The notes under the pieces: model-generated | Database searches by the model: none | What the model was told of the DNA's origin: nothing | What the model saw: only the letters and a program-made list of their open reading frames with translations | Assembly (NCBI RefSeq): GCF_020026455.1 | Contig: NZ_JAHHQJ010000002.1 | Span: 1-64,000 of the forward strand | Direction of reading: 5' to 3' | Length of the DNA: 64,000 nucleotides | Origin: Alistipes sp. | GTDB taxonomy: Bacteria > Bacteroidota > Bacteroidia > Bacteroidales > Rikenellaceae | Part shown: positions 7,396 through 17,149 of the stretch, piece by piece | Numbering within the stretch: the first letter of the stretch is position 1 | Layout: each line of letters starts with the position of its first letter | Made by a program: the position numbers and the translations under genes

Positions 7396-9384
7396 ATGGA
7401 AAACATCCAGGCAAAACCCACCTCCGCCACCCACTGGCGGCGCTGGAACCGCAAAGGCTGGTCGGTCTTTGCGAGTCTGCGCCGTTGCTGGGCAATCGGG
7501 GTCCTTTCCGCCGGGATGTCGATCCTGCTGCTTGCGACGCAAGAAGCGTCTGCGCAGACTGCCGACACGACCGCTGTCCTCAAGACATTGCGGATCCGGG
7601 AAGTCGGCGTCACCGGGAGCCATCCGGTTTCCGCGCGCAACGCCCAGTCGCACACCCCGCTTTTCGACCGAAAAGCCCAGGCCCCGGCGCCTGTCCAGAC
7701 TCTGGAAGCCGCCCTGCGCCTTGCACCTTCGGTCGATCTCCGCGAACGCGGAGGCAAGGGTACGCAGGCCGACATCTTCATCCGGGGAGGCTCTTTCGAC
7801 CAGACCATGGTCCTTCTCAACGGTATTGATTTCACCGATGCCCGCACCGGGCATCAGTCCCACGCGCTGCCCGTCGACCTCGACTGCATCTCGGCCGTCG
7901 AACTGATCGACGGCGTTCCGGGCGTCGGGGCCTATGCCGGAGCGGTGAACATCCGCACGACGCCGCTGCGTCCCACCTACCTGCGCCTCGAAGCCTCGGG
8001 TGGCCAGTACGGCTACGGCTACGGCAATCTTTCGGGTGCGGTGACTTCGGGTCGCTTCTCGGTGCTCGGCGCGGTTTCCTACCGCCGCAGCGACGGCTAC
8101 CGCCACAATACCGATTTCTCCAACTACAACGCCTTTGTGCGTGCCACCTACGACGCCGGCCGGGCCGGATTCTTCGACCTGCAGGCCGGGTGGCAGGACC
8201 GCGATTTCGGCTCCAACGGCTTCTATGCGGCCTATAATCCCGACCAGTGGGAGCATACCGCCACGGCTCTGGGGTCGCTGCGGTGGCTGAAGAGCGCAGG
8301 CCGCTTTTCGTTGGGCGCCGCCGCGAGCTACCGCAAGAATTTCGACCGCTACGACTGGACGCGCGGCACGGCGATGAACCGCCACAATACGGACAATGTC
8401 GGAGCGAAATTCTGGGCCGACTGCGACTGGGCGGCGGGCGTCACCTCCCTGGGAGGAGACTATGCCTTCAACCACATTTACAGTTCCAATCTCGGGGACA
8501 AACTCTCGGTTCCCAAGGGGCATTACACCCATGCCAAGGCGCGCCATACGGGTAACCTGTGGTTGCGTCACGCCAAGCAGTGGCTGCGCTTCGATGTGGC
8601 GGCTTCGGCGGGTGTGAGCCTCACGCCCTACGGCACTTCGGCCCTGTGGAGCCTGTCGGCGGGCTATACCCCCGCGGCCGGGCTGCGCCTCGAGGCCGGG
8701 GCCTGGCAGTCGATGCGCCTGCCGACCTTTACGGACCTCTACTACACCTCTCCGGCCCAGATCAACAACCTTGACCTTACGCCGGAACATGCAGTCACCT
8801 ATCGCTTTGGAGTGAATTACCTCAAGCGCTGCTGGAACCTTTCGGCGCAGGCCTATTACCGCTCCGGACGCGACATCATCGACTGGGTCTGGCGCGAAGA
8901 CATGGGCAACAAGTGGCATTCCGAGCAGACGAGCCGCCTCAATACCTTCGGGCTTGAACTCGCGGGCGGCTATACGGTTTCGGAAGGCTTCCTGCGCCGC
9001 GTGACTCTCTCGTACGGCTACATCACGACCGACCGGAACGCCGACATCGTCGCCAAAAGCGTGATGGATTTCATGCGCCACAAGGCGGCGTTGGCTGTCG
9101 AGGTGCACTTCCTGCGACGGATGTCGCTTGCGCTGACCGGCTCGGTCTACGACCGCAACGGCAGCTACACGCATTATCCCGAATCGGGCAATGCCTCCCT
9201 GACCGAAGAGCGCGACTTCAAGCCCTATTTCCTGCTCGACGGACGTCTTCAGTGGGAGAAGGGCATCTGCCGCCTCTACGTCGACGCCACGAACATCACC
9301 GATGCGCGCTACTGCGACATCGGCGGAATCCGCCTGCCGGGTTTCTGGTGTACGGGTGGGGTGACGCTGACCATCGGTAAATAA
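7396..9384 (+). CDS. TonB-dependent outer-membrane receptor, substrate unknown
   Basis: 662 aa. The open frame extends further upstream, but ATG 7396 follows a good promoter and gives a plausible signal peptide (hydrophobic IGVLSAGMSILLLATQEASA, cleavage near residue 53). Next comes a TonB-box-like segment (LRIREVGVTG) and a plug domain with IFIRGGSFDQTMVLLNGID, typical of BtuB/FepA-type plugs, then alternating amphipathic strands of a 22-strand barrel. There is no CarboxypepD-like or STN domain, so it is not a SusC. No transport or ligand-binding gene is adjacent and no riboswitch is visible in the 80-nt leader, so the ligand cannot be named. Confidence 0.85.
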   Translation: MENIQAKPTSATHWRRWNRKGWSVFASLRRCWAIGVLSAGMSILLLATQEASAQTADTTAVLKTLRIREVGVTGSHPVSARNAQSHTPLFDRKAQAPAPVQTLEAALRLAPSVDLRERGGKGTQADIFIRGGSFDQTMVLLNGIDFTDARTGHQSHALPVDLDCISAVELIDGVPGVGAYAGAVNIRTTPLRPTYLRLEASGGQYGYGYGNLSGAVTSGRFSVLGAVSYRRSDGYRHNTDFSNYNAFVRATYDAGRAGFFDLQAGWQDRDFGSNGFYAAYNPDQWEHTATALGSLRWLKSAGRFSLGAAASYRKNFDRYDWTRGTAMNRHNTDNVGAKFWADCDWAAGVTSLGGDYAFNHIYSSNLGDKLSVPKGHYTHAKARHTGNLWLRHAKQWLRFDVAASAGVSLTPYGTSALWSLSAGYTPAAGLRLEAGAWQSMRLPTFTDLYYTSPAQINNLDLTPEHAVTYRFGVNYLKRCWNLSAQAYYRSGRDIIDWVWREDMGNKWHSEQTSRLNTFGLELAGGYTVSEGFLRRVTLSYGYITTDRNADIVAKSVMDFMRHKAALAVEVHFLRRMSLALTGSVYDRNGSYTHYPESGNASLTEERDFKPYFLLDGRLQWEKGICRLYVDATNITDARYCDIGGIRLPGFWCTGGVTLTIGK

Positions 9385-9449
9385 TCCTTTCGTCCTTTCC
9401 CGGAACCGGGTCGTTTTCGGCCTCCGGCTCCGGTCCGGCTGCTCTCACG

Positions 9450-9484
9450 GTCCGGCGCGTCAAAGCGCCGGACTTTCTTTTTTT
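9450..9484 (+). terminator. Rho-independent terminator
   Basis: GTCCGGCGC pairs perfectly with GCGCCGGAC around a 6-nt loop, followed by TTTCTTTTTTT. Confidence 0.85.
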
Positions 9485-9538
9485 GAAAAAAGCCGCCTGT
9501 TTTGTTACGGTTTTTTCGGATTTTTCCCGATTATTTTC

Positions 9539-9546
9539 TATCTTTG
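9539..9546 (+). promoter_or_regulatory. -7 box of the hut operon
   Basis: TATCTTTG is a perfect TAnnTTTG match 29 nt before the ftcD start. A T-rich -33 region (TTTTTTCGG, 9511-9519) lies about 20 bp upstream. Confidence 0.6.
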
Positions 9547-9575
9547 AAGTATAAGAATTTAAATGCGACGATCTT

Positions 9576-11273
9576 ATGTCTCAAAGAATCATTGAATGCG
9601 TCCCCAATTTCAGCGAGGGGCGCGATAAAACCGTTATCCGCCGGATCACCGCGGCCATCGAGGCTTCCGGGGGTGTCAAAGTGCTCGACGTGGATCCGGG
9701 CGAGGCGACCAACCGCACGGTTGTGACCTTCGTCGGCACACCCGAAGCGGTCGTCGAAGCCGCTTTTGCGGGGGTGAAGCAGGCGGCCGAACTGATCGAC
9801 ATGCGTCGCCACAAGGGGGCGCATCCCCGCATGGGGGCCACCGACGTGCTGCCGCTGATCCCGATTGCGGGCGTCACGCTTGCCGAATGCGCCGAACTGG
9901 CGCGTGCGCTGGCCCGGCGTATCGCCGACGAACTGCGCATCCCGACCTATTGCTACGAGGCTGCGGCCTTTGTCCCCGAGCGGAAAAACCTCGCCGTGTG
10001 CCGCGCCGGGGAGTACGAGGCCCTGCCCGAGAAACTGGCCCATACGGCCTCCGCGCCCGACTTCGGGGCGCGTCCCTACGACGAGGACGTTGCCCGAACG
10101 GGAGCCACGACCGTCGGGGCGCGCGATTTCCTGATTGCCGTGAATTTCAACCTGAACACCACCTCCACGCGCCGCGCCAACGCCATCGCCTTCGACGTGC
10201 GTGAAAAGGGGCGCCCCGTCCGCGAGGGCAACCCCATCACGGGCCGGGTGGTGAAGGATGCCGCGGGCAATCCCGTGATGCGGCCCGGAACGCTTCCGGC
10301 CACGAAGGCCATCGGCTGGTTCATCGAGGAGTACGGCATTGCGCAGGTCTCGATGAACATCACCGACATCTCCCGGACCCCGCTCCATGTGGCTTTCGAC
10401 GAGGTATGCCGCAAGGCCGACGCCCGCGGTGTGCGCGTCACGGGTACGGAGATCGTGGGACTGGTCCCGAAACGGGCTCTGGTCGAAGCCGGCAAATACT
10501 TCCTCCGCAAGCAGCACCGCTCGACGGGCATCGCCGAGGAGGAGATCATCCGCATCGCCGTCAAGTCGATGGGTCTGGACGACCTGAAGCCGTTCGACCC
10601 GGCCGAGAAGGTGATCGAATATCTGCTTGAAGCGGAGGTTCCGAACAAGCGGCTTATCGACATGACTTGCAAGTCTTTCGCCGACGAGACGGCGAGTGAA
10701 TCCCCGGCTCCGGGCGGAGGTTCGATCGCCGCCTATATGGGTGCGCTGGGCGCAGCTCTCGGGACGATGGTGGCCAACCTCTCGGCACACAAGGCCGGCT
10801 GGGACGACCGTTGGGAGGAGTTCTCCGACTGGGCCGAGCGGGGACAGGGCGTTCTTGCGGAGCTGATGCACCTGGTCGACGAGGACACTGCGGCGTTCAA
10901 CCGCATCATGGCGGTTTTTGCCATGCCCAAGTCGACCGACGAGGAGAAGGCGGCGCGCGCCGCAGCCCTGCAGGAGGCGACGCTCTATGCCACGGAGGTT
11001 CCCCTGCGGACGATGAAGGCCGCCATGCGGGTTTTCGAAATCGTGCGCGCCATGGCCTCGGATGGCAACCCCAATTCGGTCTCCGATGCGGGTGTGGGTG
11101 CGCTGGCGGCCCGCAGTGCGGTGCTGGGAGCGTGTCTCAATGTGAAGATCAACGCCGCGGGACTGAAGGACCGCACCCGGGCCGAGGCGCTGGTCGCCGA
11201 AGCGGAAGCGCTGGCAACCGAAGCCCGGCATCTCGAAGCCGAGGTGCTGGAGATCGTGGAACGTAAAATTTGA
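9576..11273 (+). CDS. ftcD: Bifunctional glutamate formimidoyltransferase / formimidoyl-THF cyclodeaminase
   Basis: 565-aa fusion handling the last step of histidine breakdown. The formimino group is moved from formiminoglutamate to tetrahydrofolate, then cyclised to methenyl-THF with ammonia release. Residues 1 to about 330 form the transferase (begins MSQRIIECVPNFSEGRD; GAHPRMGATDVLP near 75), and about 360-565 form the cyclodeaminase (ESPAPGGGSIAAYMGALGAAL). It is first in a four-gene operon; its TGA lies six bases before the preferred hutU ATG. The fused arrangement is known in animals and some bacteria including Bacteroidetes. Confidence 0.95.
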   Translation: MSQRIIECVPNFSEGRDKTVIRRITAAIEASGGVKVLDVDPGEATNRTVVTFVGTPEAVVEAAFAGVKQAAELIDMRRHKGAHPRMGATDVLPLIPIAGVTLAECAELARALARRIADELRIPTYCYEAAAFVPERKNLAVCRAGEYEALPEKLAHTASAPDFGARPYDEDVARTGATTVGARDFLIAVNFNLNTTSTRRANAIAFDVREKGRPVREGNPITGRVVKDAAGNPVMRPGTLPATKAIGWFIEEYGIAQVSMNITDISRTPLHVAFDEVCRKADARGVRVTGTEIVGLVPKRALVEAGKYFLRKQHRSTGIAEEEIIRIAVKSMGLDDLKPFDPAEKVIEYLLEAEVPNKRLIDMTCKSFADETASESPAPGGGSIAAYMGALGAALGTMVANLSAHKAGWDDRWEEFSDWAERGQGVLAELMHLVDEDTAAFNRIMAVFAMPKSTDEEKAARAAALQEATLYATEVPLRTMKAAMRVFEIVRAMASDGNPNSVSDAGVGALAARSAVLGACLNVKINAAGLKDRTRAEALVAEAEALATEARHLEAEVLEIVERKI

Positions 11274-11278
11274 GTAAA

Positions 11279-13300
11279 ATGACACTTCAGGAGTTTCAAG
11301 CCGACATTCGCGCGGGCATCCCCGAACGGCTGCCCGCAGCCAAAGCATACGACAAACAGATCAACCATGCGCCCAAACGCAAGGAGATTCTTTCGGATCG
11401 GGAGAAGGCGCTGGCGCTGAAAAACGCCCTGCGCTACTTCCCGCCCAAGCACCACGCCGTGCTGGCGAAGGAGTTCGCCGAGGAGTTGCGCCGCTACGGC
11501 CGTATCTATATGTACCGCCTGCGTCCCGATTACGAGATGCACGCCCGCCCGATCGACGAGTATCCCGCCCGCTGCCGGCAGGCCGCGGCCGTCATGCTGA
11601 TGATTCAGAACAACCTCGACCCGAAGGTGGCCCAGCATCCCCACGAGCTGATCACCTACGGCGGCAACGGCGCCGTGTTCCAGAACTGGGCGCAGTACCG
11701 TCTTGCGATGCGCTATCTTTCGGAAATGACCGAAAATCAGACGTTGGTCATCTACTCCGGGCATCCGCTGGGGCTCTTCCCGTCGCATCCCGACGCTCCG
11801 CGCGTGGTGGTTACGAACGGCATGGTGATTCCCAACTACTCGAAGCCCGACGACTGGGAGCGGCTCAATGCCCTCGGGGTGTCGCAGTACGGGCAGATGA
11901 CTGCCGGATCGTATATGTATATCGGGCCGCAGGGCATTGTCCACGGCACGACGATCACGGTGATGAACGCCGCGCGCAAACGCTTCACGGCCGGCCGCAG
12001 CGATACGCGCGGGATGCTGTTCGTCTCGTCGGGTCTCGGCGGCATGTCGGGAGCTCAGCCCAAGGCGGGCAATATCTCGGGTGTGGTGTCGGTCGTCGCC
12101 GAGATCAATCCCAAGGCGGCGCAGAAGCGCCACGAGCAGGGATGGGTCGATGAACTGCACGAAGTACTGGATGAACTGATACCGCGCATCCGTCAGGCTG
12201 TCAAGGATAAAGAGGTTGTGTCACTGGCTTATGTGGGGAACGTTGTGGACCTCTGGGAGCGGCTGGCTGCGGAGGAGATTCCTGTCGACCTGGGGTCGGA
12301 CCAGACCTCGCTGCACAACCCCTGGGCGGGCGGTTATTACCCCGTGGGCCTGAGTTACGAGGCGTCGAACAAGATGATGGCCGAGGAGCCGGGGCGCTTC
12401 CGCGAGTGTGTCCAGGAGTCGCTGCGGCGTCAGGTCGATGCCATCAACAAGCTGACGGAGCGGGGGATGTATTTCTTCGACTACGGCAATGCCTTCCTGC
12501 TGGAAGCCTCGCGCGCCGGGGCTGCGGTGACGGGCGAGGGCGGGCGCTTCCGCTATCCCTCCTACGTGCAGGACATTATGGGACCCATGTTCTTCGACTA
12601 CGGTTTCGGTCCGTTCCGTTGGGTCTGCACCTCGGGAAGTCCCGAAGACCTCGCAACGACCGATGCGCTGGCCGCCGAAGTGCTGGAGGAGATCCGCAAG
12701 ACGGCACCTGAGGACATCCGGGGACAGCTCGACGACAATATCCACTGGATCCGCGAGGCCGGGCGCAACCGTCTGGTCGTCGGGTCGCAGGCCCGCATTC
12801 TCTACGCCGACTGCGAAGGGCGCATGAAGATCGCCGAGGCGTTCAACCGGGCCATTGCCGACGGACGCATCACGGCCCCCGTGGTTCTGGGACGCGACCA
12901 TCACGACGTTTCGGGAACCGATTCGCCCTACCGCGAGACCTCGAACATCTACGACGGTTCGTGTCTGACGGCCGACATGGCCGTGCAGAACGTCATCGGC
13001 GACTCGTTCCGCGGCGCGACGTGGGTTTCGCTCCACAACGGCGGCGGCGTGGGCTGGGGCGAGGTGATCAACGGCGGCTTCGGCATGGTGATCGACGGCT
13101 CGGAGGATGCCGGCCGCCGCATCCGCGAAATGCTGCTGTGGGACGTCAACAACGGGATTGCACGTCGCAGCTGGGCGCGTAACGAAGGGGCCATCGAGGC
13201 CATCCGCCGCGAGATGGACCGCACGCCCGGGCTGTGTGTGACCCTGCCTAATTTCGCAGACGAAAATGTTATTATCAATGCTCTGAACAACAACGATTAA
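11279..13300 (+). CDS. hutU: Urocanate hydratase
   Basis: Converts urocanate to imidazolone propionate, second step of histidine degradation, cytosolic with tightly bound NAD. 673 aa from ATG 11279; a TTG at 11270 is in frame but overlaps ftcD and is less likely. Recognisable segments include ELITYGGNGAVFQNWAQYRL, MTAGSYMYIGPQGIVHGT, SSGLGGMSGAQPKA and DHHDVSGTDSPYRET. It is longer than the roughly 555-aa Pseudomonas type and matches the long Bacteroidetes form. Seventeen bases separate it from hutH. Confidence 0.95.
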   Translation: MTLQEFQADIRAGIPERLPAAKAYDKQINHAPKRKEILSDREKALALKNALRYFPPKHHAVLAKEFAEELRRYGRIYMYRLRPDYEMHARPIDEYPARCRQAAAVMLMIQNNLDPKVAQHPHELITYGGNGAVFQNWAQYRLAMRYLSEMTENQTLVIYSGHPLGLFPSHPDAPRVVVTNGMVIPNYSKPDDWERLNALGVSQYGQMTAGSYMYIGPQGIVHGTTITVMNAARKRFTAGRSDTRGMLFVSSGLGGMSGAQPKAGNISGVVSVVAEINPKAAQKRHEQGWVDELHEVLDELIPRIRQAVKDKEVVSLAYVGNVVDLWERLAAEEIPVDLGSDQTSLHNPWAGGYYPVGLSYEASNKMMAEEPGRFRECVQESLRRQVDAINKLTERGMYFFDYGNAFLLEASRAGAAVTGEGGRFRYPSYVQDIMGPMFFDYGFGPFRWVCTSGSPEDLATTDALAAEVLEEIRKTAPEDIRGQLDDNIHWIREAGRNRLVVGSQARILYADCEGRMKIAEAFNRAIADGRITAPVVLGRDHHDVSGTDSPYRETSNIYDGSCLTADMAVQNVIGDSFRGATWVSLHNGGGVGWGEVINGGFGMVIDGSEDAGRRIREMLLWDVNNGIARRSWARNEGAIEAIRREMDRTPGLCVTLPNFADENVIINALNNND

Positions 13301-13316
13301 CAATCTGTTATTTCAC

Positions 13317-14798
13317 ATGGAACAGCACTATATATCCGCGGAGCACCTCTCGATCCGGCGTGTCCGCGAAATCCTCGAACGGCGGCTGATGCTCGCGTTG
13401 AGCGACGACGCCCGGGCACGCATCGCCCGCTGTCGTGAATACCTCGATCGCAAGATGGAGAATCCTGAGCGGCCGATCTACGGCATCACGACCGGTTTCG
13501 GGTCGTTGTGCGACATCTCGGTGGACCGCGACCAACTGTCGCTCCTGCAGCAGAACCTCGTGATGTCGCACGCCTGCGGAACCGGGGAGCGGGTGCCCTC
13601 GGAGATCGTGCGGCTGATACTGCTGCTCAAGATCCAGTCGCTGTCCTACGGCCATTCGGGCGTGCAGCTGGCGACCGTCGAGCGTCTGGTGGAGTTTTTC
13701 AACCGCGACATTCTGCCCGTCGTCTACCAGCAGGGTTCGCTGGGCGCCTCGGGCGACCTGGCGCCGCTGGCCCACATGAGCCTGCCGCTGCTGGGGCTGG
13801 GCGAGGTGGAGTATAAGGGCGGGGTGCGCCCCGCGGCCGAAGTGCTCGCCGAAGAGGGTCTGGAGCCGATCCGCCTGCAGTCGAAAGAGGGCCTTGCGCT
13901 GCTGAACGGCACGCAGTTCATGAGCGCCTACGGCGTCTGGTCGCTGATTCACGCCCGGCGGCTGAGCGAATGGGCCGACCGCATCGGGGCACTGTCGCTG
14001 GATGCCTTCGACGGGCGCATCGAGCCTTTCTGCGACGAGGTGCACCTGATCCGCGCCCACGCCGGACAGCTCGTCACGGCCCGGAATGTCCGCCGCCTGC
14101 TCGAAGGCAGCGAACTGATCGCCCGCCCCAAGCACCATGTGCAGGATCCCTATTCGTTCCGCTGCATGCCGCAGGTACACGGAGCTTCGAAGGACACGAT
14201 CGACTATGTGGAGCAGGTTCTGACCACGGAAATCAACTCCACGACGGACAATCCGACGGTCTTCCCCGAGGAGGACATGGTCGTCTCGGCGGGCAATTTC
14301 CACGGACAGCCGATCGCCCTGGCGATGGATTTTCTGGCGATCGCCCTGGCCGAACTGGGCAACATCTCCGAACGCCGGACCTACAAACTGATCTCCGGGG
14401 CGCGCGAACTGCCCAAATTCCTCGTGGCCAACCCCGGGTTGAACAGCGGCTTCATGATTCCGCAGTATACCGCGGCGTCGATCGTGAGCCAGTCCAAGGG
14501 GCTTTGCATGCCCGCATCGGTCGATTCGATCCCCTCGTCGCAAGGACAGGAGGACCATGTGAGCATGGGGTCCAATGCGGCCACGAAGCTTTGGCGCGTG
14601 GTTTGCAACACCGAGCGGGTGTTGGCCATCGAGCTATTCAACGCCGCGCAGGCCATCGAGTTCCGCCGTCCGGCGCACACGTCGCCCGAGTTGGAGCGGA
14701 TGGTGGCCGACTACCGCAAAGTGGTTCCGTTTATTGACAACGACGAGGTGATGTATCCCCATATCGAAGCCTCCGTCCAATTCCTGCACAGCCTATGA
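13317..14798 (+). CDS. hutH: Histidine ammonia-lyase
   Basis: Deaminates L-histidine to urocanate, the committed step. 493 aa. The self-forming MIO electrophile comes from A144-S145-G146 in GASGDLAPLAH. Other family motifs are YGITTGFGSL (about 57), NGTQFMSAYG (about 200) and QEDHVSMG (about 413). It lies third in the operon, and its stop overlaps the hutI start by four bases (ATGA). Confidence 0.96.
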   Translation: MEQHYISAEHLSIRRVREILERRLMLALSDDARARIARCREYLDRKMENPERPIYGITTGFGSLCDISVDRDQLSLLQQNLVMSHACGTGERVPSEIVRLILLLKIQSLSYGHSGVQLATVERLVEFFNRDILPVVYQQGSLGASGDLAPLAHMSLPLLGLGEVEYKGGVRPAAEVLAEEGLEPIRLQSKEGLALLNGTQFMSAYGVWSLIHARRLSEWADRIGALSLDAFDGRIEPFCDEVHLIRAHAGQLVTARNVRRLLEGSELIARPKHHVQDPYSFRCMPQVHGASKDTIDYVEQVLTTEINSTTDNPTVFPEEDMVVSAGNFHGQPIALAMDFLAIALAELGNISERRTYKLISGARELPKFLVANPGLNSGFMIPQYTAASIVSQSKGLCMPASVDSIPSSQGQEDHVSMGSNAATKLWRVVCNTERVLAIELFNAAQAIEFRRPAHTSPELERMVADYRKVVPFIDNDEVMYPHIEASVQFLHSL

Positions 14799-16039
14799 GA
14801 CTCCTGGTGAAGAATATAGCCCGTATTGTCGGTCTCGAAGCGACGGGCCGTCTGCGCTACTGCGGCGCCGACATGAACGGATTGGAGACGCTCGACGACG
14901 CCTGGCTGCTGGCCGAAGACGGCCGTTTCGCGGCGTTCGGGCACATGGACTCGCTGGGCGAGATCGCCGCCGACGAGGTTGTCGATGCCGCCGGGGGCAT
15001 GCTCTTCCCGTCATTCTGCGATTCGCACACCCATCTGGTCTATGCCGGAAGCCGCGAGCGGGAGTTTCTGGACAAGATCAACGGCTTGTCGTATGAGGAG
15101 ATCGCCCGGCGGGGCGGAGGAATCCTCAATTCCGCCGACCTGTTGCACCGGACTTCGGAGGACGAACTCTATGAGCAGGCGATGGAACGCGTGCGCGAGA
15201 TCGCGGCGATGGGTACGGGGTGTGTGGAGATCAAGAGCGGCTACGGCCTTTCGACCGAGGACGAGCTCAAGATGCTGCGCGTTATCCGGCGCATTCGCGA
15301 AAGCGTGCCGCTCGAGGTGCGGGCTACGTTCCTCGGGGCGCATGCCGTGGCGCGGGCCTATCGGGGACGGCAGGCGGAGTATGTCGATCTGGTGTGCCGT
15401 GAAATGCTGCCCGCCGTGGCGGCCGAAGGGCTGGCCGATTTCGTCGACGTCTTCTGCGACGAGGGCTTTTTCACGGTCGAAGAGACGGCCCGCATCCTCG
15501 AGGAGGGGCGCAAACTGGGTCTGCGTGCGAAGATCCATGCCAACGAACTGGCTGTCTCGGGCGGCGTGCAGGTGGGCGTGGCCTGCGGGGCTCTTTCGGT
15601 GGACCACCTCGAACGCATGGGGCAGGAGGAGATCGAGGTGCTGCACGGCGCGGCGACCATGCCGACGCTGCTGCCGGGCGCAGCGTTCTTTCTCGGGATG
15701 AGCTATCCCCCGGCCCGTGCGATGATCAGCGCGGGGCTGGGTGTGGCGTTGGCCTCGGACTACAATCCCGGGTCGTCGCCTTCGGGCAACATGCGCATGG
15801 TCTGCTCGCTGGCCTCGATCCGCATGAAAATTACCCCTGCCGAGGCGGTCAACGCCGCAACTCTCAACGGGGCTTATGCCATGGGGCTGAGCCGCGAATA
15901 CGGAAGCGTTACTTTAGGTAAAGTTGCTAATTTTTTTATAACCAAGCCGATGCCATCCGTAGAGTATTTTTTCTATGCCTATCAGACACCCCTGATCCGG
16001 CAGGTCTTCCTGCGCGGACGCAAGGTGTCTGATGTATAG
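14795..16039 (+). CDS. hutI: Imidazolonepropionase
   Basis: Metal-dependent amidohydrolase, 414 aa, opening the imidazolone ring to formiminoglutamate, which FtcD then uses. The metal-binding HxH is in CDSHTHLVYAGSRERE (about 76-91). Later ligands lie in KIHANELA (about 247) and SDYNPGSSPSGNM (about 325). Last gene of the hut operon. No hut regulator or histidine transporter is in the window. A GC-rich hairpin (GGGGCG/CGCCCC, near 16110-16125) follows without a T-run. Confidence 0.95.
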   Translation: MRLLVKNIARIVGLEATGRLRYCGADMNGLETLDDAWLLAEDGRFAAFGHMDSLGEIAADEVVDAAGGMLFPSFCDSHTHLVYAGSREREFLDKINGLSYEEIARRGGGILNSADLLHRTSEDELYEQAMERVREIAAMGTGCVEIKSGYGLSTEDELKMLRVIRRIRESVPLEVRATFLGAHAVARAYRGRQAEYVDLVCREMLPAVAAEGLADFVDVFCDEGFFTVEETARILEEGRKLGLRAKIHANELAVSGGVQVGVACGALSVDHLERMGQEEIEVLHGAATMPTLLPGAAFFLGMSYPPARAMISAGLGVALASDYNPGSSPSGNMRMVCSLASIRMKITPAEAVNAATLNGAYAMGLSREYGSVTLGKVANFFITKPMPSVEYFFYAYQTPLIRQVFLRGRKVSDV

Positions 16040-16204
16040 GCGGGAGCAGGCGATATGCTTCGGGACGGGAACGTCCGCCCCGGTTGGAATCCGGTTTTCA
16101 GAGACCTAGGCGGGGCGAAACGCCCCGGAAAAAATCGACGCTTCGCTCTTGGCCGAAATCCGGCGTTGGGTCCGGGTGGCGCGGTTTTTAAATTGAAAAA
16201 TTTT

Positions 16205-17110
16205 ATGAAAACCGTTATTTTAATCATTTGCCTCGCCTTGTGCGGGGCCGTAAATGGACAAACTATGAAACCATTGACACCGGAAGAGAAGCGGGTAATT
16301 GAGGACAAGGGGACGGAAGCCCCCTTCACGGGCCGCTATTACAAACATAAGGAGGAGGGAACCTATGTCTGCCGCAAGTGCGGCGCGCCGTTGTACCGTT
16401 CGTCGGACAAGTTCGACTCGGGGTGCGGCTGGCCGAGTTTCGACAGCGAGATTCCGGGGGCCGTGAAGCGGACCATTGATGCCGACGGGCGGCGGACGGA
16501 GATCACCTGCGCCCGGTGCGGCGGCCATCTGGGGCATGTTTTCACGGGTGAGGGTTTTACACCCCGCGACACGCGCCACTGTGTCAACTCCGTGTCGCTG
16601 GTGTTTGTGCCTGCGGCCAAAAAGGAGCAGACCGAAACGGCGATCTTTGCCGGAGGCTGCTTCTGGGGCGTGGAGCATTTGCTTTCGAAGGAGCCGGGGG
16701 TGATCGACGTCGAGTCGGGATACATCGGCGGACACACGGAGAACCCCACTTACGAGCAGGTGTGTAGCCACCGCACGGGGCATGCCGAGGCGGTGAGGGT
16801 GACGTTCGATCCGGCGAAGGTAGCCTACGAAAGGCTGGCGCGGCTCTTTTTCGAGATTCACGACCCCACGCAGGTCGGACGGCAGGGTCCCGATATCGGC
16901 GACCAGTACCGTTCGGAGGTATTCTATACGACCCCGGAGCAGCGTGCGACGGCTGAAAAGCTGATCGCCGAGTTGCGTGCAAAAGGGTACAACGTCGTCA
17001 CGCGTGTGACGAAGGCGTCAACCTTCTGGCCCGCCGAAGGGTATCATCAGGACTATTACGACCGCAAGGGGACACAGCCCTATTGCCACGCTTACACCAA
17101 GCGATTTTAA
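16205..17110 (+). CDS. msrBA: Exported MsrB-MsrA methionine sulfoxide reductase fusion
   Basis: 301-aa bifunctional repair enzyme reducing both stereoisomers of methionine sulfoxide. The frame is open further upstream, but ATG 16205 starts a clear export signal (KTVILIICLALCGAVNGQT), with LALC as a possible lipobox. Residues about 25-145 are MsrB, with zinc pairs CRKC and CARC and catalytic Cys in HCVNSVSL. About 155-300 are MsrA, with catalytic Cys in GGCFWGVEH and EGYHQDYY near the end. The signal places it in the periplasm or on the membrane. A perfect hairpin terminator follows. Confidence 0.92.
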   Translation: MKTVILIICLALCGAVNGQTMKPLTPEEKRVIEDKGTEAPFTGRYYKHKEEGTYVCRKCGAPLYRSSDKFDSGCGWPSFDSEIPGAVKRTIDADGRRTEITCARCGGHLGHVFTGEGFTPRDTRHCVNSVSLVFVPAAKKEQTETAIFAGGCFWGVEHLLSKEPGVIDVESGYIGGHTENPTYEQVCSHRTGHAEAVRVTFDPAKVAYERLARLFFEIHDPTQVGRQGPDIGDQYRSEVFYTTPEQRATAEKLIAELRAKGYNVVTRVTKASTFWPAEGYHQDYYDRKGTQPYCHAYTKRF

Positions 17111-17112
17111 CC

Positions 17113-17144
17113 GAAAACTCCCGGCCCGCAAGCCGGGAGTTTTC
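17113..17144 (+). terminator. Terminator hairpin after msrBA
   Basis: GAAAACTCCCGGC pairs perfectly (13 bp) with GCCGGGAGTTTTC around a 6-nt loop. Confidence 0.75.
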
Positions 17145-17149
17145 AGATG

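Noticed and set aside
7054..9174. A 706-codon minus-strand open frame over the TonB receptor
   Set aside because: Antisense shadow; composition is Arg/Gly/Val-rich without domains, and it runs into the repeat field.
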